Positions 43,918-54,060 of a stretch of 64,000 nucleotides of DNA are shown here, in pieces. The translations under genes and the position numbers were made by a program. This DNA is from Metamycoplasma subdolum (GTDB lineage: Bacteria > Bacillota_I > Bacilli_A > Mycoplasmatales > Metamycoplasmataceae). The notes beneath the pieces were generated by a model. It was given only the letters and a program-made list of their open reading frames with translations, did not search any database and had not been told where the DNA came from. Within the stretch, counting starts at the first letter, position 1, and the number at the start of each line of letters is the position of its first letter. The stretch lies in NCBI RefSeq assembly GCF_033546815.1, contig NZ_CP137846.1, forward strand, positions 186,001 through 250,000. The letters are read 5' to 3'.

Positions 43918-45210
43918 TTAAATTAGTTTTGCCAAAACTGGTTTTATAGAAAGTGGTGTCTTAGAAAATTCAATAGCCTTTAGAAGATCTTGTTCAAGGT
44001 TTTTATCAATTTTCTTTGAAGAATATAAGGTAAATAGTACTTCACCTTTTTTAACAAATTCGTTAGTACTTTTGTTTAAATAAATTCCAGCTTCAAAGTC
44101 AATTTTATCTTCTTTTTTAACTCTTCCAGCACCAAGTTTCATTGCTACAATTCCGAAATCTATTGCAGAGTTGATTTTTAAAAAACCGCTTTCTGTAGCA
44201 ATAATTTCGTGTTTGTACTTAGGATTAAATCATGAAGATGTAAGCTGTTTTTCACTTGCACCTTGTGCATTGATTCACTCAACAAATTTATCATATGCTT
44301 TGCCATTTTTAATAACTTCATCAATCATTAATATTGCTTCTTTTTCATTTTTTGCTTTACCTGCAAGTTGTAGAAGTGTTGCTCCTGATGAATAAATTAT
44401 TTCGCTAAAATCTTTTGGTCCATTTCCTTTAATGGTTTCAATTGCTTCTAAAACTTCAATTTTGTTACCAATAGTTTTACCTAAAGGTTGGCTCATATTA
44501 GTAATTTCAACAGCAATTTTTCTATTAAGTCTTTTGCCAATGGCAATCATTAAAGTACCAAGTCTTTTAGCTTCATCTAAATTTTTCATAAATGCACCAT
44601 TACCGCATTTAACGTCAAGCAAAATGCAATTTGAACCAGTTGCAAGTTTCTTAGACATAATTGAAGAAGCAATTAAAGGAATTGAATTTACAGTTCCTGT
44701 AACATCACGCAATGCGTAGATTTTTTTATCAGCAGGAACTAAACTTTCATTTTGTCCTACAATGGCAATATCGTGTTTCTTAACAGTTTCATAGAATTTT
44801 TCTTCTGATAAAGAAATGTTAAAACCTTCTAGTGATTCAAGTTTGTCTAGTGTTCCGCCAGTATGACCAAGTCCTCTTCCTGACATTTTAGCAACGGTTA
44901 AACCAAGTGCTGCTAAAATAGGACAAAGGGCAATAGAAACTTTGTCACCAACCCCACCGGTTGAGTGTTTGTCGACAATAGTTCTATTAATTCATGATCA
45001 ATCTAAAACTTTTCCTGAATACATCATCGCTTTAGTTAAATAAGCGGTTTCTTCATCATTCATGCCATTTAATTTAATAGCCATAAGTAATGCAGATGCT
45101 TGATAATCAGGAATTTCTCCAGAGGTATATCCCTTAATGAAAAATTCGATTTCATCATTTGTTAAAACTTGCTTTTCAGCTTTTTTAACAATAATATCGT
45201 TAATTCTCAT
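43918..45210 (-). CDS. deoA: Pyrimidine-nucleoside (thymidine) phosphorylase
   Basis: A 430-residue protein. It phosphorolyses thymidine, and in this subtype possibly uridine, giving the pentose 1-phosphate. KHSTGGVGDKVSIALCPILA is the phosphate-binding motif; MSGRGLGHTGGTLDKLES and VTGTVNSIPLIASSIMSKKLA are core blocks. It starts 6 nt after deoD with no gap for a promoter. Confidence 0.95.
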
Positions 45211-45216
45211 ATTGAA

Positions 45217-45933
45217 TTATTGAAAATCCTTAGCAACATTTAATGCGATTTTCATCATTTCATTAAATGCAGTTTGTCTTTCTTCACTAGTTGTATATTC
45301 ATGTGTAATTAGGTTATCTGAGATAGTTAGCAAGCAAGCTGCTTTTTTACCTAATTTTTCAGCAACTGAAAATAAAGCGTATGATTCCATTTCAACACAA
45401 ACGGCTCCGCCTGCCATTTTTGATCTTTCTTCTGCTGATTTATATGAATAAAAAGCTTCTTCAGTTAAAACTCTGTCAAAGTGAAGCTTAATTTTTAAAT
45501 CTTTAGCATATTTTTTGATTAAATCGTTAAGTTCATTTGAAGGATAAACAACATGTTCTGTTCTTCCTGGAAGCATTGCTTCTCTAAAAGCAATGTTTTC
45601 TCCATAAACATCTTTAGCTAGAACTACTTCATAGTTTTTAAGGTTAGCCTTAAAACTTCCTGATGAGCCAATTCTGATAATTGCTTCAACGCCGTAGTCG
45701 TTGAATAGTTCATGAGAGTAGATTCCAATTGAAGCTGATCCCATTCCTGATGCACAGACTGAAACTTTGTTTCCTTGGTAGTATCCTGTATACATTAAAA
45801 CATTTCTTACATTTGAAACAAGTTCAACCTTTTCTAAGTATGTTTCGGCAATATATTTTGCTCTTAGAGGGTCTCCTGGCATTAAAACTAATTTAGCAAA
45901 AGCACCGTCTTTTGCATTAATATGTGGTGTCAT
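45217..45933 (-). CDS. deoD: Purine-nucleoside phosphorylase, DeoD type
   Basis: A 238-residue protein, full length for the hexameric class. LMPGDPLRAKYIAE, GMGSASIGIYSHEL, IRIGSSGSF and CVEMESYALF are the PNP blocks, and ITHEYTTSEERQTAF is the C-terminal helix. Heads the deo salvage operon, with AAGGAG before its ATG. With the surface nuclease at 16038 it fits scavenging of host nucleic acid. Confidence 0.96.
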   Translation of the reverse strand: MTPHINAKDGAFAKLVLMPGDPLRAKYIAETYLEKVELVSNVRNVLMYTGYYQGNKVSVCASGMGSASIGIYSHELFNDYGVEAIIRIGSSGSFKANLKNYEVVLAKDVYGENIAFREAMLPGRTEHVVYPSNELNDLIKKYAKDLKIKLHFDRVLTEEAFYSYKSAEERSKMAGGAVCVEMESYALFSVAEKLGKKAACLLTISDNLITHEYTTSEERQTAFNEMMKIALNVAKDFQ

Positions 45934-46090
45934 TAAAAATTCTCCTTAATTTAATTTTGATTTTATATTTTTTAAAAAAACATACTTTAATTTTAAAGCA
46001 AAGAGAGACCTTTTAGATTAAAAATGTGATTAAAAATTTTTACCTTAAATTTATTTTTTTAACCTCATTTTTAAAATTTTAGTTTTTAAA

Positions 46091-46837
46091 CTAATTAAGC
46101 ACTTTATTAAAGTCATTGGTTATAAATGCACCTTGATTAATTAGATCGATGTTTTGATTAATTTTATCTTCACTAGGCTGTCCTAAACAATAAACATCTT
46201 TGCCAAGATCTAAAAAGTTTTCAATCAAATAATTAAGTTTATTTTCTTTTGAAGAAAGTAAAATCATCTTCTTAGCCATTGCTGCAATTATTCTGTTTCT
46301 TGCAATGAAAGCTTTTTTAGTTGCATGATATTCATTTGGATATTCACTTATTACTAAAACTTGATCTTTTCATTTTTCACACATTTCTTTTCATTCACGT
46401 GTTATTCCTGAGGCAAGAACATAAATTACATTTCATCCTTTTTTAAGTAATGTTTCGCATACTTTTTTATCAATTGAAGACATTCCTGTTGTAATTAAAG
46501 TGAAGTTTTTATTAACTTTTTCAAGTTCTTTTACATAATCCAAAACATAGTTTTGTTCATGGTTTCCAGTAATACAATAACATTCTGTTTCTTCTAATAG
46601 TTTCTTATTTCCTAATATATATATAATAAAAGGCGGTTTTGTTAAGTTTTGTAAACTCAATGGATAAATTTCATCAACAACTGAAATATATTTATCACTT
46701 TCGAGCAATGATTTTGTCTCACTTTGAACTTTTTCAAAATTTAATTTATCAATTTTCTCAAATGTTCTAAAAGCGTTGTAAATTTTTTCTCAATCTCCAT
46801 TGTATTTATAACTAAAATAGATTAAATATTCATTCAT
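46091..46837 (-). CDS. dprA: DprA/Smf-like DNA-processing protein, degenerate
   Basis: A 248-residue protein. The Rossmann-like DprA core is recognisable: PPFIIYILGNKKLLEE, CYCITGNHEQN (where DprA has GSR), LITTGMSSIDKKVCETLLKKG and NVIYVLASGITREW, then GQPSEDKINQNIDLINQGA. DprA loads RecA on incoming single-stranded DNA. The SAM and winged-helix ends are missing. Start at 46837 has AAAGGAG. Upstream lies the 11-bp repeat array (46889-46943), also found before comEA. Three or more TGA codons are Trp. Confidence 0.75.
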
Positions 46838-46888
46838 TTTTTCACTCCTTTCTTTATTATTAATTTGTTTTTTGTTGTTTAAAGAAAT

Positions 46889-46943
46889 TCGAGAAAACTT
46901 CGAGAAAACTTTAGGAAAACTTTGTGAAAACTTTGAGAAATTA
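46889..46943 (-). repeat. 11-bp direct-repeat array upstream of dprA-like gene
   Basis: Four units plus a partial fifth, exact 11-nt period, plus-strand form TCGAGAAAACT, TCGAGAAAACT, TTAGGAAAACT, TTGTGAAAACT, TTGAGAAA. In dprA orientation the unit is AGTTTTCYCRA and the last unit reads CTCGAATT. The array ends 51 nt before the dprA-like ATG. A matching array precedes comEA (59014). Confidence 0.85.
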
Positions 46944-46967
46944 AACTTTATTAACTAAAAAAAGATG

Positions 46968-46993
46968 AAAAAAATGAGACCACTTGGGTCTCA
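46968..46993 (-). terminator. Terminator of RNase P RNA
   Basis: On the minus strand TGAGACC / GGTCTCA followed by T7. Confidence 0.85.
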
Positions 46994-46995
46994 AA

Positions 46996-47300
46996 TTCTG
47001 CACTATAAACCGCTTTTTGTCCTCTTTCGAGTGCCAATCATTTATCTAAGTTTATAAAAACTTCCAAGACTTAGTTTTATTCCCTTGTCTTAGTTCCCCT
47101 ACCAAAATTTGGGTTTCTAGCTCACGGAGTTTACATCGTTTCATCTTAACTAAATAAGCTCGTCTCTGTTGCACTAGTCGTCAACATTACTGCTGCCTGG
47201 ATTTATTTGATCCAGCATGAACACTACTTTCATTTCAGAAAGTGCTAGAGCGGATTTTCCTCTATTAATAAAATTATTAATAGCGATTGGCTATGCTTAA
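46996..47300 (-). ncRNA. rnpB: RNase P RNA (type B)
   Basis: The minus strand shows the conserved RNase P blocks: GAGGAAAATCCGCTC near the 5' end, the core GTAAACTCCGTGAGCTAGAAA followed by CCAAATTTTGGTAGGGGAA, and the 3' part GGACAAAAAGCGGTTTATAG. It is the catalytic RNA maturing tRNA 5' ends. The ends are approximate: a P1 pairing of GCAT/GTGC and AATCGC/GCGGTT places the 5' end near 47297-47300, with a TATATATA-type -10 just upstream. Confidence 0.92.
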
Positions 47301-47329
47301 ATTATTTTACTATATATAAGGGCTATTTT

Positions 47330-47359
47330 TAAAAAAAATATCTGCCAAAAGTGGCAGAT
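47330..47359 (-). terminator. Terminator after rpsO
   Basis: On the minus strand ATCTGCC / GGCAGAT with loop ACTTTT, followed by ATTTTTTTT. Confidence 0.8.
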
Positions 47360-47377
47360 TTTAATAAAATATGGAAC

Positions 47378-47644
47378 TTATTTTCTAATATTTAGTTTTT
47401 TAATAGTGTCTTGGTAAAGTTCGAAGTTTTCTTCCCTTAAGTGAGAAAGAATTTTCTTACGTAGATTAACTTTAGCCATGAAGCCACGCATTGAGTGCAA
47501 ATCATTTTCGTTTTCTTTGAAATGTGATTTTAGATTTTCAATTTCTTCTGTTAATATAGCAATTTGCACTGGTGCGTAACCTGTATCTTTAGCATTTCTT
47601 CCAAATTTCTTTGTCAAAGCTGCTTTCTTTTCTTTGCTAACCAT
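47378..47644 (-). CDS. rpsO: 30S ribosomal protein S15
   Basis: An 88-residue protein of normal size. DTGYAPVQIAILTEEIENLK, DLHSMRGFMAKVNLRKKILSH are S15 blocks. ATG 47644 (MVSKEKKAAL) is preferred to the in-frame ATG 15 nt upstream because it follows GAAAGGAAAA and gives the family length. Confidence 0.97.
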   Translation of the reverse strand: MVSKEKKAALTKKFGRNAKDTGYAPVQIAILTEEIENLKSHFKENENDLHSMRGFMAKVNLRKKILSHLREENFELYQDTIKKLNIRK

Positions 47645-47728
47645 AGTTTTTCCTTTCATATCCGAGCTAGATATAAATCATAACCAAGATAGATTTTCTA
47701 ATTAATACTTAATTATTTTAACAAAAAC

Positions 47729-48577
47729 TTACTTTTTTTGAAGAAAATATTTTTTAGCGTTTTCTATATCTTCTTCAAATATTCCATCATCTTTTTTAGT
47801 TTCAATAAAACGTAAGGAATCTAAAAACTCCATATAAACTTCTTCATGTTTTGAGATTACAAATTCAAGGTCAAATAAGTAACAAATATTTTCATTTAAC
47901 CCAATCAAACTCAGCCCATGAAATTCATAATCTTTAATTACGCAGTTGACTAAATAAATTCCTTTTTTTGGTAAATTTAAACTTTCGGAAAATGTAAATT
48001 TTAGTCTATCAAAGTTTGTGATGATTGCATAATTTTCAATTAAAAGTTCATTCGCCTCTTTAATTTTTCCATCTAAAATTAATTCATTTATTAAGGTGCT
48101 TGAGATTTTATTTTCGCTAATTTTTTTGAGTTCTACGATATGAGTTTCAAAGTAATTTTTTAATAAATTTATATCACCTTTTCTTGAAAATCCAAAGCGA
48201 AAATCTTCACCACAAACAACTTTTTTAACATTGTTTTTTTCTAAAATTTCAACAAATTTTTCAGCATCAATTTTCATTATTTCTTCAACATCTTCAATTG
48301 CATATAAATAATCAATTTCAAGGTTTGCTAAAGTTATTGCTCTAACTTTTAATTGAAGTAGTTTTTTATCACTCATTTTTCCATTACGAATTGGGTTTTT
48401 AAACATTAATAAAGCGATTTTTCAGTTTTTATCCTCTTCAATGTTTTGAATTTCTTTTGCCTTTTTAATAAGAGAAAAATGGCCCAAATGAAGTGATTCA
48501 AAAGAGCCTAAAATCATGATTAAATTTTCATCATTTTGATTAATTTTTTCTTTTAAATTAAAGCGATAAAGTTTCAT
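47729..48577 (-). CDS. ribF: Riboflavin kinase / FAD synthetase
   Basis: A 282-residue protein. The nucleotidyltransferase start LIMILGSFESLHLGHFSLIK has the HxGH motif; KKVVCGEDFRFGFSRKGD matches the FAD-synthetase block V.G.DFRFG. The C-terminal kinase domain is short and poorly conserved. It makes FMN and FAD from riboflavin. Lies upstream of rpsO on the minus strand. One TGA is Trp. Confidence 0.85.
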
Positions 48578-48596
48578 ATTTTAATTATATATTTTT

Positions 48597-49397
48597 TTAG
48601 AAAAATCCCATTTCTTTTAATTTAAAGTAAGGACCATCTTCGGTAACTGGAAGGCAAATTTCACGAGCCGCATTTTTAGTTACATCTTCACCATTTCCCA
48701 TGGCAATTCCAAGTCCAACAGCTTCCAACATTTCAACATCATTTTCACTGTCACCAAATGCAACCATTTCATTTAATGAATGACCTAAAAGTTTTGCAAG
48801 AATTCCTAAAGAATATGCCTTTGTAATTCCTTTTGCGGAAATAAAAAGTCCTCCATCTCAAGTTGCCAAAACTCAAACATTCATATTATTTTCTTTGAAA
48901 TATTTATTTAATTTAGTAGCTCAAGCTTTAGGGTTATTTGTACTTACTGTAATTAAATAGTTTTTATCTTTATGCTCTTCATATTCATCATGAGAAATGA
49001 ATTTATCTTTATAAGGTTTGTAAAATCAATGATTGATATTGAAAAGTTCGTTGTAATATCCTCACTTATTTCCAACAAATGAAAAAGCAAGTTTGTTTTT
49101 CTTTGCAAATTTATAGAATTTTTCATAATCTTCAAAGTCAATTGTTTTTTCAAAAATATATTCGTCAGTATTTAAATCAATAATAAATGTTCCGTTAGCA
49201 CCAACAAAATAATCAACATAAGGATTATCAATTTGTTTACCAACTGTTAAAATATCTCTTCCTGAAGCAAGCACAGTAATGTATCCATTTGCCTTTAGTC
49301 TTTCAAACATTTCTTGCATTCTCATGCTAAGCTCACTAACGCCAAAAGGCAAAAGGGTTCCATCTATATCAAACACAATTATTTTATATTTAGTCAT
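48597..49397 (-). CDS. HAD-superfamily phosphatase, Cof type
   Basis: A 266-residue protein. Motif I is IVFDIDGTLLPFG, motif II TVLASGRD, motif III Lys in SAKGITKAYSLG and motif IV MVAFGDSENDVEMLEAVG. It is paralogous to the gene at 42103-43059. Its start overlaps the truB 3' end by 8 nt, so the two are coupled. Substrate unknown. Confidence 0.88.
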
Positions 49398-50265
49398 TTT
49401 GCTTCTCCTTTAAAATTTTTTCCATTCGGGGGAAAAAAATCTTGGTAAAACTTAAGTTACCATTAAAAATATTTCCAAACCCAATTATTACATTTTCAAA
49501 AATGAAGATTTTTTCTCCATTTTCAGTTTTTAAATTTTCTATAAAAATAGTCTTACTTTGATTTTTGAAAAGTCAAGAAATTTCCTCAACTTTCAGCGAA
49601 TATAATTTTAACTCAAAAAGTTGACTTAAATTAGTGATTGCTTCATTTTTTTTATTTGGACTAAGTTCAATATTTCCAATTTTTATTCTTGTAAGTTTAT
49701 TAACAACACAATCTGTTCCTAAAAATGCAGCAATATCATGCATCAAAGTTCTAACATAAGTTCCCTTACTTACACAAGTTCTTATTGAAAAAATTTGATT
49801 TTTTTCATTAAAATCAAGTAATTCTATACTTTTGATTTCAATTTTTTGAGGTTTTAAATTGACTTCTTTATTATCTCTTGCAAGTCTATAACTTCTTACA
49901 CCATTAATTAGTTTTGCTGAAAATTTGGGAGGTATTTGTTCTTTTATATCTTTTATATAAGCAAGTGCTTTTAATAAATTATCTTTTGTAATGTTTTTTT
50001 TATTTTGAAGCAATGTTATTTCTTCACCTTCATCAAAACTTGGTGAAGATTTATGAAAAGTTGCACTAACTTCATATGTTTTATCACTAGCTGAAATTAA
50101 AGAAAGTAATTTTGTATCTTCTTCAGTTGCTACTATTAAAAGACCATCGGCAAGTGGATCTAAAGTTCCAGAATGGCCGATTTTTTCAATCTTATTTTCT
50201 TTGGCAAAAGTTTTAATGCATTTAAAAGAACTAATGCCTCTTTCTTTATTTAATTTGTAAAACAT
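49390..50265 (-). CDS. truB: tRNA pseudouridine-55 synthase
   Basis: A 291-residue protein modifying U55 in the T loop of tRNAs. IGHSGTLDPLADGLLIVA contains the catalytic Asp; IPPKFSAKLINGVRSYRLAR and CVSKGTYVRTLMHDIA are TruB blocks. The C-terminal 60 residues past a TGA (Trp at 49573-49575) extend the frame to 49390. Adjacent ribF is the usual genomic partner of truB. Confidence 0.94.
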
Positions 50266-50308
50266 ATTTTTCCATGAAAAATAATAACAAATAGTTTGCT
50301 AAAAATAT

Positions 50309-50332
50309 AAAAAAAGAAGCATAAGCTTCTTG
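50309..50332 (-). terminator. Terminator after tRNA-Thr/tRNA-Leu
   Basis: On the minus strand AAGAAGC TTAT GCTTCTT followed by T-run. Confidence 0.75.
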
Positions 50333-50352
50333 GGCACAATTTCTTTGTGATA

Positions 50353-50437
50353 TGGTGCGCGAGGAGGGACTTGAACCCTCACGCCGTGAAGCACTAGTGC
50401 CTAAAACTAGCGTGTCTGCCAATTTCACCACTCGCGC
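50353..50437 (-). tRNA. tRNA-Leu (anticodon TAG)
   Basis: An 85-nt class II tRNA with CCA: acceptor GCGCGAG/CTCGCGC, anticodon stem CTAGT/ACTAG with loop TTTAGGC, long variable arm and T arm GAGGG..; reads CUN. Confidence 0.94.
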
Positions 50438-50442
50438 AATTA

Positions 50443-50518
50443 TGGTGCCGTTTATAGGACTTGAACCTACGACCTACTGATTACAAGTCAGTTGCTCTGC
50501 CAACTGAGCTAAAACGGC
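50443..50518 (-). tRNA. tRNA-Thr (anticodon TGT)
   Basis: A 76-nt cloverleaf with CCA: acceptor GCCGTTT/AAACGGC, anticodon stem CTGA../..CAG with anticodon TGT. Co-transcribed with tRNA-Leu, 5 nt apart. Confidence 0.94.
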
Positions 50519-50587
50519 TCGTTGTAGCAAAGATAATTATATATAAAATAGGTTAAATTTAATAAAAAAATTTAAAAATAAAGCAAT

Positions 50588-50612
50588 AAAAAAACTCGCC
50601 AAAGCAAGTTTT
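50588..50612 (-). terminator. Terminator after the alcohol dehydrogenase gene
   Basis: On the minus strand AAAACTTGC / GCGAGTTTTTTT, one G-T pair, immediately after the stop. Confidence 0.8.
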
Positions 50613-50617
50613 ATAAT

Positions 50618-51667
50618 CTATTTTCTAAAATCAATTACTGCTCTACCTAAAAATTTACCTTTTTCAAGTTTTTCAAAGATATTAGCAACTTCTTCAAGTT
50701 TTACAACTTTAGTTATTTCGCTTTTTACTTTGCCTTTAGCAGCATAATCAATTGCTTCTTTTAAATCTTGTCTTGTTCCAACAATTGATCCAACGATTTC
50801 GTATTGGCATAAAACGGTTCAAAAAATTGAAATTTTAATATCATCTTTTCCAAGTTTATCTTTAGCAGGAAGACCAACTAAAACTTGTCTTCCGCCACGA
50901 CGTAAAGCATTCATTGCAAGTTCAGCAGCTGATGGATAAACTGAAGTGTTTATAACTGCATGTACTCCGCCTTCGGTAAGTTTTTTAATTTTTTCATAAA
51001 ATTTAGGATCTTCTTTTGAATTAAAAGCAGCAATTGCTCCACTTTTTAAAGCAAGTTGAAGTTTTTCTTCGAAAATATCAATTCCAATTGGAACATAACC
51101 CATTGCTTTTGCATATTGAATGGCAAGTTGCCCAAGTCCGCCGACTCCAATAATTGCAACATAATCTCCTGGATGCAAGTTCGCTCTTTTTAATGCTTTA
51201 TAAGTAGTTACTCCAGCACATACTATTGGTGCTCCTGAAACAATATCAAGTGATTCTGGAACTTTTGCAACAAAGTCTTCATGTCCAATTGCATATTCTG
51301 CAAAGGTTCCGTCTTTAGTATAAGCAGTCATATTTTGCTTTTCGCATAAAGTTTCACGACCAGTTAAACAAAATTCACAGTGACCGCAACTATCATGAAG
51401 TCAAGCAAGTGCAACTCTATCACCAACTTTAAATCTAGTGCAGCCTTCTCCTAGTTTAGTAATGATTCCAATTCCTTCATGTCCTGGAATTAGTGGATAT
51501 TTTGGTTGAATTAATCAATCAAAATTTGCAGCGTGAAGGTCAGTGTGACAAATTCCTGAAGTTTCCATTTTAATTAAAACTTCTTTATATTTAGGTTTTG
51601 GAATTTCAACTTCTTCAACCTTTCAATTCTTTGGGCTTCTTACAACGAAAGCTTTCATTTTAGCCAT
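50618..51667 (-). CDS. adh: Zinc-dependent alcohol dehydrogenase
   Basis: A 349-residue medium-chain dehydrogenase. [10 protein letters not shown] (catalytic Cys), [15 protein letters not shown], the structural-zinc cysteines in [18 protein letters not shown], and the NAD loop [20 protein letters not shown]. It interconverts acetaldehyde and ethanol and could take acetaldehyde from deoC. AGGAG precedes the ATG at 51667. Four TGA codons are Trp. Confidence 0.93.
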
Positions 51668-51703
51668 TTTTAGTTCTCCTCTTTTTTTCTTTGATTCTAA
51701 ATT

Positions 51704-51709
51704 ATTATA
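51704..51709 (-). promoter_or_regulatory. -10 box of adh
   Basis: TATAAT on the minus strand 36 nt before the start codon. Confidence 0.55.
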
Positions 51710-51742
51710 ATTTAGTTACTTTTAATAAAAGGAAAAAAAGAA

Positions 51743-51767
51743 ATAAAAAAAGAGTCATTATTGACTC
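51743..51767 (-). terminator. Terminator of the tRNA-Asn-Glu-Val cluster
   Basis: On the minus strand GAGTCA ATAA TGACTC followed by T7. Confidence 0.85.
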
Positions 51768-51788
51768 ACTCGGTGTTGTATCAACAAA

Positions 51789-51864
51789 TGGTGGAGAATG
51801 AGGGGCTCGAACCCACGACCCTCGCCTTGTAAGGGCGATGCTCTCCCAGCTGAGCTAATTCTCC
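51789..51864 (-). tRNA. tRNA-Val (anticodon TAC)
   Basis: A 76-nt cloverleaf with CCA: acceptor GGAGAAT/ATTCTCC, anticodon loop CTTACAA, T arm GTGGG..; reads GUN. Confidence 0.95.
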
Positions 51865-51869
51865 TAATT

Positions 51870-51945
51870 TGGTGACCCTAGCGGGATTCGAACCCACGCG
51901 TGTATGGATGAAAACCATATGTGTTAACCGCTTCACCATAGGGCC
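51870..51945 (-). tRNA. tRNA-Glu (anticodon TTC)
   Basis: A 76-nt cloverleaf with CCA: acceptor GGCCCTA/TAGGGTC, anticodon loop with TTC, T arm GTGGG..CCCGC. Misacylated tRNA(Gln) handled by GatCAB uses the same GltX. Confidence 0.94.
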
Positions 51946-51948
51946 AAA

Positions 51949-52023
51949 TGGCGCCGACTATTGGGATTGAACCAACGACCAACTGGTTAACAGCCAGCTG
52001 CTCTACCGCTGAGCTAAGTCGGC
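51949..52023 (-). tRNA. tRNA-Asn (anticodon GTT)
   Basis: A 75-nt cloverleaf with CCA: acceptor GCCGACT/AGTCGGC, anticodon loop with GTT. First gene of the minus-strand tRNA cluster. Confidence 0.95.
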
Positions 52024-52228
52024 AAGCCTTGATAAATTGCTTTATTATTATAACTATTTTTTTACTATTTAGAAAAATTTTTTCCTTTTTTTAAGCATTT
52101 AATTTGTAATTTTTAGATTTTAGTGCTTCATAAACAAATTTAACTCTATTAAATTTAATGTAATTTTTTTTAATTTTAGTCTTAATATTATTCTTTATTA
52201 TTAATGCCCTTTAATTTGTTTAATCAAT

Positions 52229-52234
52229 TATAAT
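52229..52234 (+). promoter_or_regulatory. -10 box of the ecf operon (leaderless arrangement)
   Basis: TATAAT only 9 nt before the ecfA1 ATG at 52244, with no ribosome site between. The rest of the 220-bp spacer 52024-52243 is AT-rich with no gene. Confidence 0.55.
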
Positions 52235-52243
52235 TATTTAGTT

Positions 52244-53047
52244 ATGATTGAAGTAAAAAATCTATGTTTTAAATATCCTAATGCTAAAAAGTTAGCACTT
52301 GACAATATTAATTTAACTATTGAAAGCGGTCAATATGTTGCTATTTTAGGTCACAACGGATCCGGAAAATCGACTTTCTCAAAGTTACTTTCCGCAATTT
52401 ACAAAGCAACAAGCGGACGTATTTTAATTGATGAAATTGAAGTCAATGCAGATAGTATAAGTGAAATTAGAAGCAAAATTGGAATTGTTTTCCAAAATCC
52501 TGATAATCAATTTATTGGTGCCACTGTTGAGGATGACATTGCTTTTGGGCTTGAAAACAAAGTTTTAGATTTTCACACTATGCATAATATTGTAAAAAAA
52601 TATGCAAATGAAGTTGGGATGCTTGAATATTTAGATCGTGAACCTTCAAATTTATCAGGTGGACAAAAACAAAGAGTTGCCATTGCTTCAATTTTGGCTT
52701 TAGATCCACAAATTATTATTTTTGATGAAATAACAAGTATGCTTGATCCAAAAGGAAGAAATGATATTTATAAAATAATTCATGATCTTCATAAAAAAAC
52801 AAATAAAACTTTAATTTCAATTACACATGATATGGATGAGGCCTTACTTGCTGATAAATTAATTGTTTTTTCAGCGGGAAAAGTTATTGCTGAAGGTAAA
52901 CCTATTGATATTTTAAAAAATAAGGAAGTTATTGAAATTGCAAAAATAGATTCACCATTTATTTATAAACTTTCTGAATTAATAGATAACGTTAAACCAA
53001 CTTATGATGAGAAGGAGTTAATCGATCAATTATGCAAATTAAAGTAA
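52244..53047 (+). CDS. ecfA1: ECF transporter ATPase EcfA1
   Basis: A 267-residue ABC ATPase. Walker [11 protein letters not shown]-loop FQNPDNQF, signature [13 protein letters not shown], Walker [13 protein letters not shown] and switch His (SITHDMDEA). FxNPDNQ is typical of ECF ATPases. With EcfA2 and EcfT it drives vitamin uptake by several S components, including probably that at 4755. Its end overlaps ecfA2 by 16 nt. Confidence 0.94.
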   Translation: MIEVKNLCFKYPNAKKLALDNINLTIESGQYVAILGHNGSGKSTFSKLLSAIYKATSGRILIDEIEVNADSISEIRSKIGIVFQNPDNQFIGATVEDDIAFGLENKVLDFHTMHNIVKKYANEVGMLEYLDREPSNLSGGQKQRVAIASILALDPQIIIFDEITSMLDPKGRNDIYKIIHDLHKKTNKTLISITHDMDEALLADKLIVFSAGKVIAEGKPIDILKNKEVIEIAKIDSPFIYKLSELIDNVKPTYDEKELIDQLCKLK

Positions 53048-54057
53048 ATAATATAACTAAAGAATACGATAAACACCTTCCAAGTTACATCAAAGTTTTA
53101 GATCAAGTTAACTTAGAAATTAGTGAAGGTGAAGCAATTTCAATAATTGGACCAACTGGCAGTGGAAAGACAACTTTGATTGAACATTTAAATGCACTTT
53201 TAATTCCAAATAGTGGAATTATTAATTTTATTGATGTTCCTTTGCAAGTTAAACAAAAAAAACCAAAAAAACCTAAATTAAATAAGAATGCAACTAGTGA
53301 AGAAAAAGCTCAATATGAAAAAGAATTAAATGAATATCCCGAGAAATTAAAAACTTGAAAAAGTTTGAAAAGAAAAGAACGTGTTGAGATAATAAAAACT
53401 GATATTAATATTGCAAAAACTATTAGAAAAATAAAAAATATCAAAGCTTTAAGAAAACAAGTTGGAGTAGTTTTTCAATTCGCGGAATATCAACTATTTG
53501 AATCAAATATTGAAAAAGATATCATTTTTGGACCAATTTCTATGGGAGTAAATAAGCAAAAAGCCAAAGAACTTGCTCAAAAATATTTAAATTTAGTTGG
53601 GCTTCCTGATGAATATTTAAAAAGAAGTCCTTTTGATCTTTCAGGCGGTCAAAAAAGAAGAGTTGCACTTGCCGGAATTTTAGCAATGGAACCTAAATTT
53701 TTAGTTTTGGATGAACCAACTGCTGGACTTGATCCTCAAGGCGTTGAGGAAATGCTTCAACTTTTTTACAACCTTTATTTAAACGGAAAAACTATAATTA
53801 TAGTTACTCACGATTTAGATAATGCTTTACGTTGAACAAAACGTTGCATTTTTGTTAAAGAAGGCAAGATTATTAAGGATGATAACACTTATTTAGTGTT
53901 AAATGATGATGAATTTTTAGAAGAAAACAATTTAATCCCAACAAAACTTTTATCATTTGTAAATAAACTAAAAGCGAAAGGAATTGATGTTGGAAAAGTC
54001 ACCAGTATTGATGAACTTGCTGATAAACTTAATAAAATATTAAATAAGAAAGGATAA
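53032..54057 (+). CDS. ecfA2: ECF transporter ATPase EcfA2, with long basic insert
   Basis: A 341-residue ABC ATPase. Walker [11 protein letters not shown]-loop FQFAEYQLF, signature [13 protein letters not shown], Walker [13 protein letters not shown], switch VTHD. Between Walker A and the Q-loop (about residues 75-140) it has a lysine-rich insert absent from most EcfA2, hence 341 rather than about 285 residues. The ATG lies 14 nt after GAAGGAG (53011-53017), a long spacing, so translation may be coupled to ecfA1. Two TGA codons are Trp. Confidence 0.93.
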
Positions 54058-54060
54058 TAA

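Noticed and set aside
46961-47300. Possible small coding genes in the spacer between dprA-like and rpsO
   Set aside because: The stretch is explained by RNase P RNA and its terminator.
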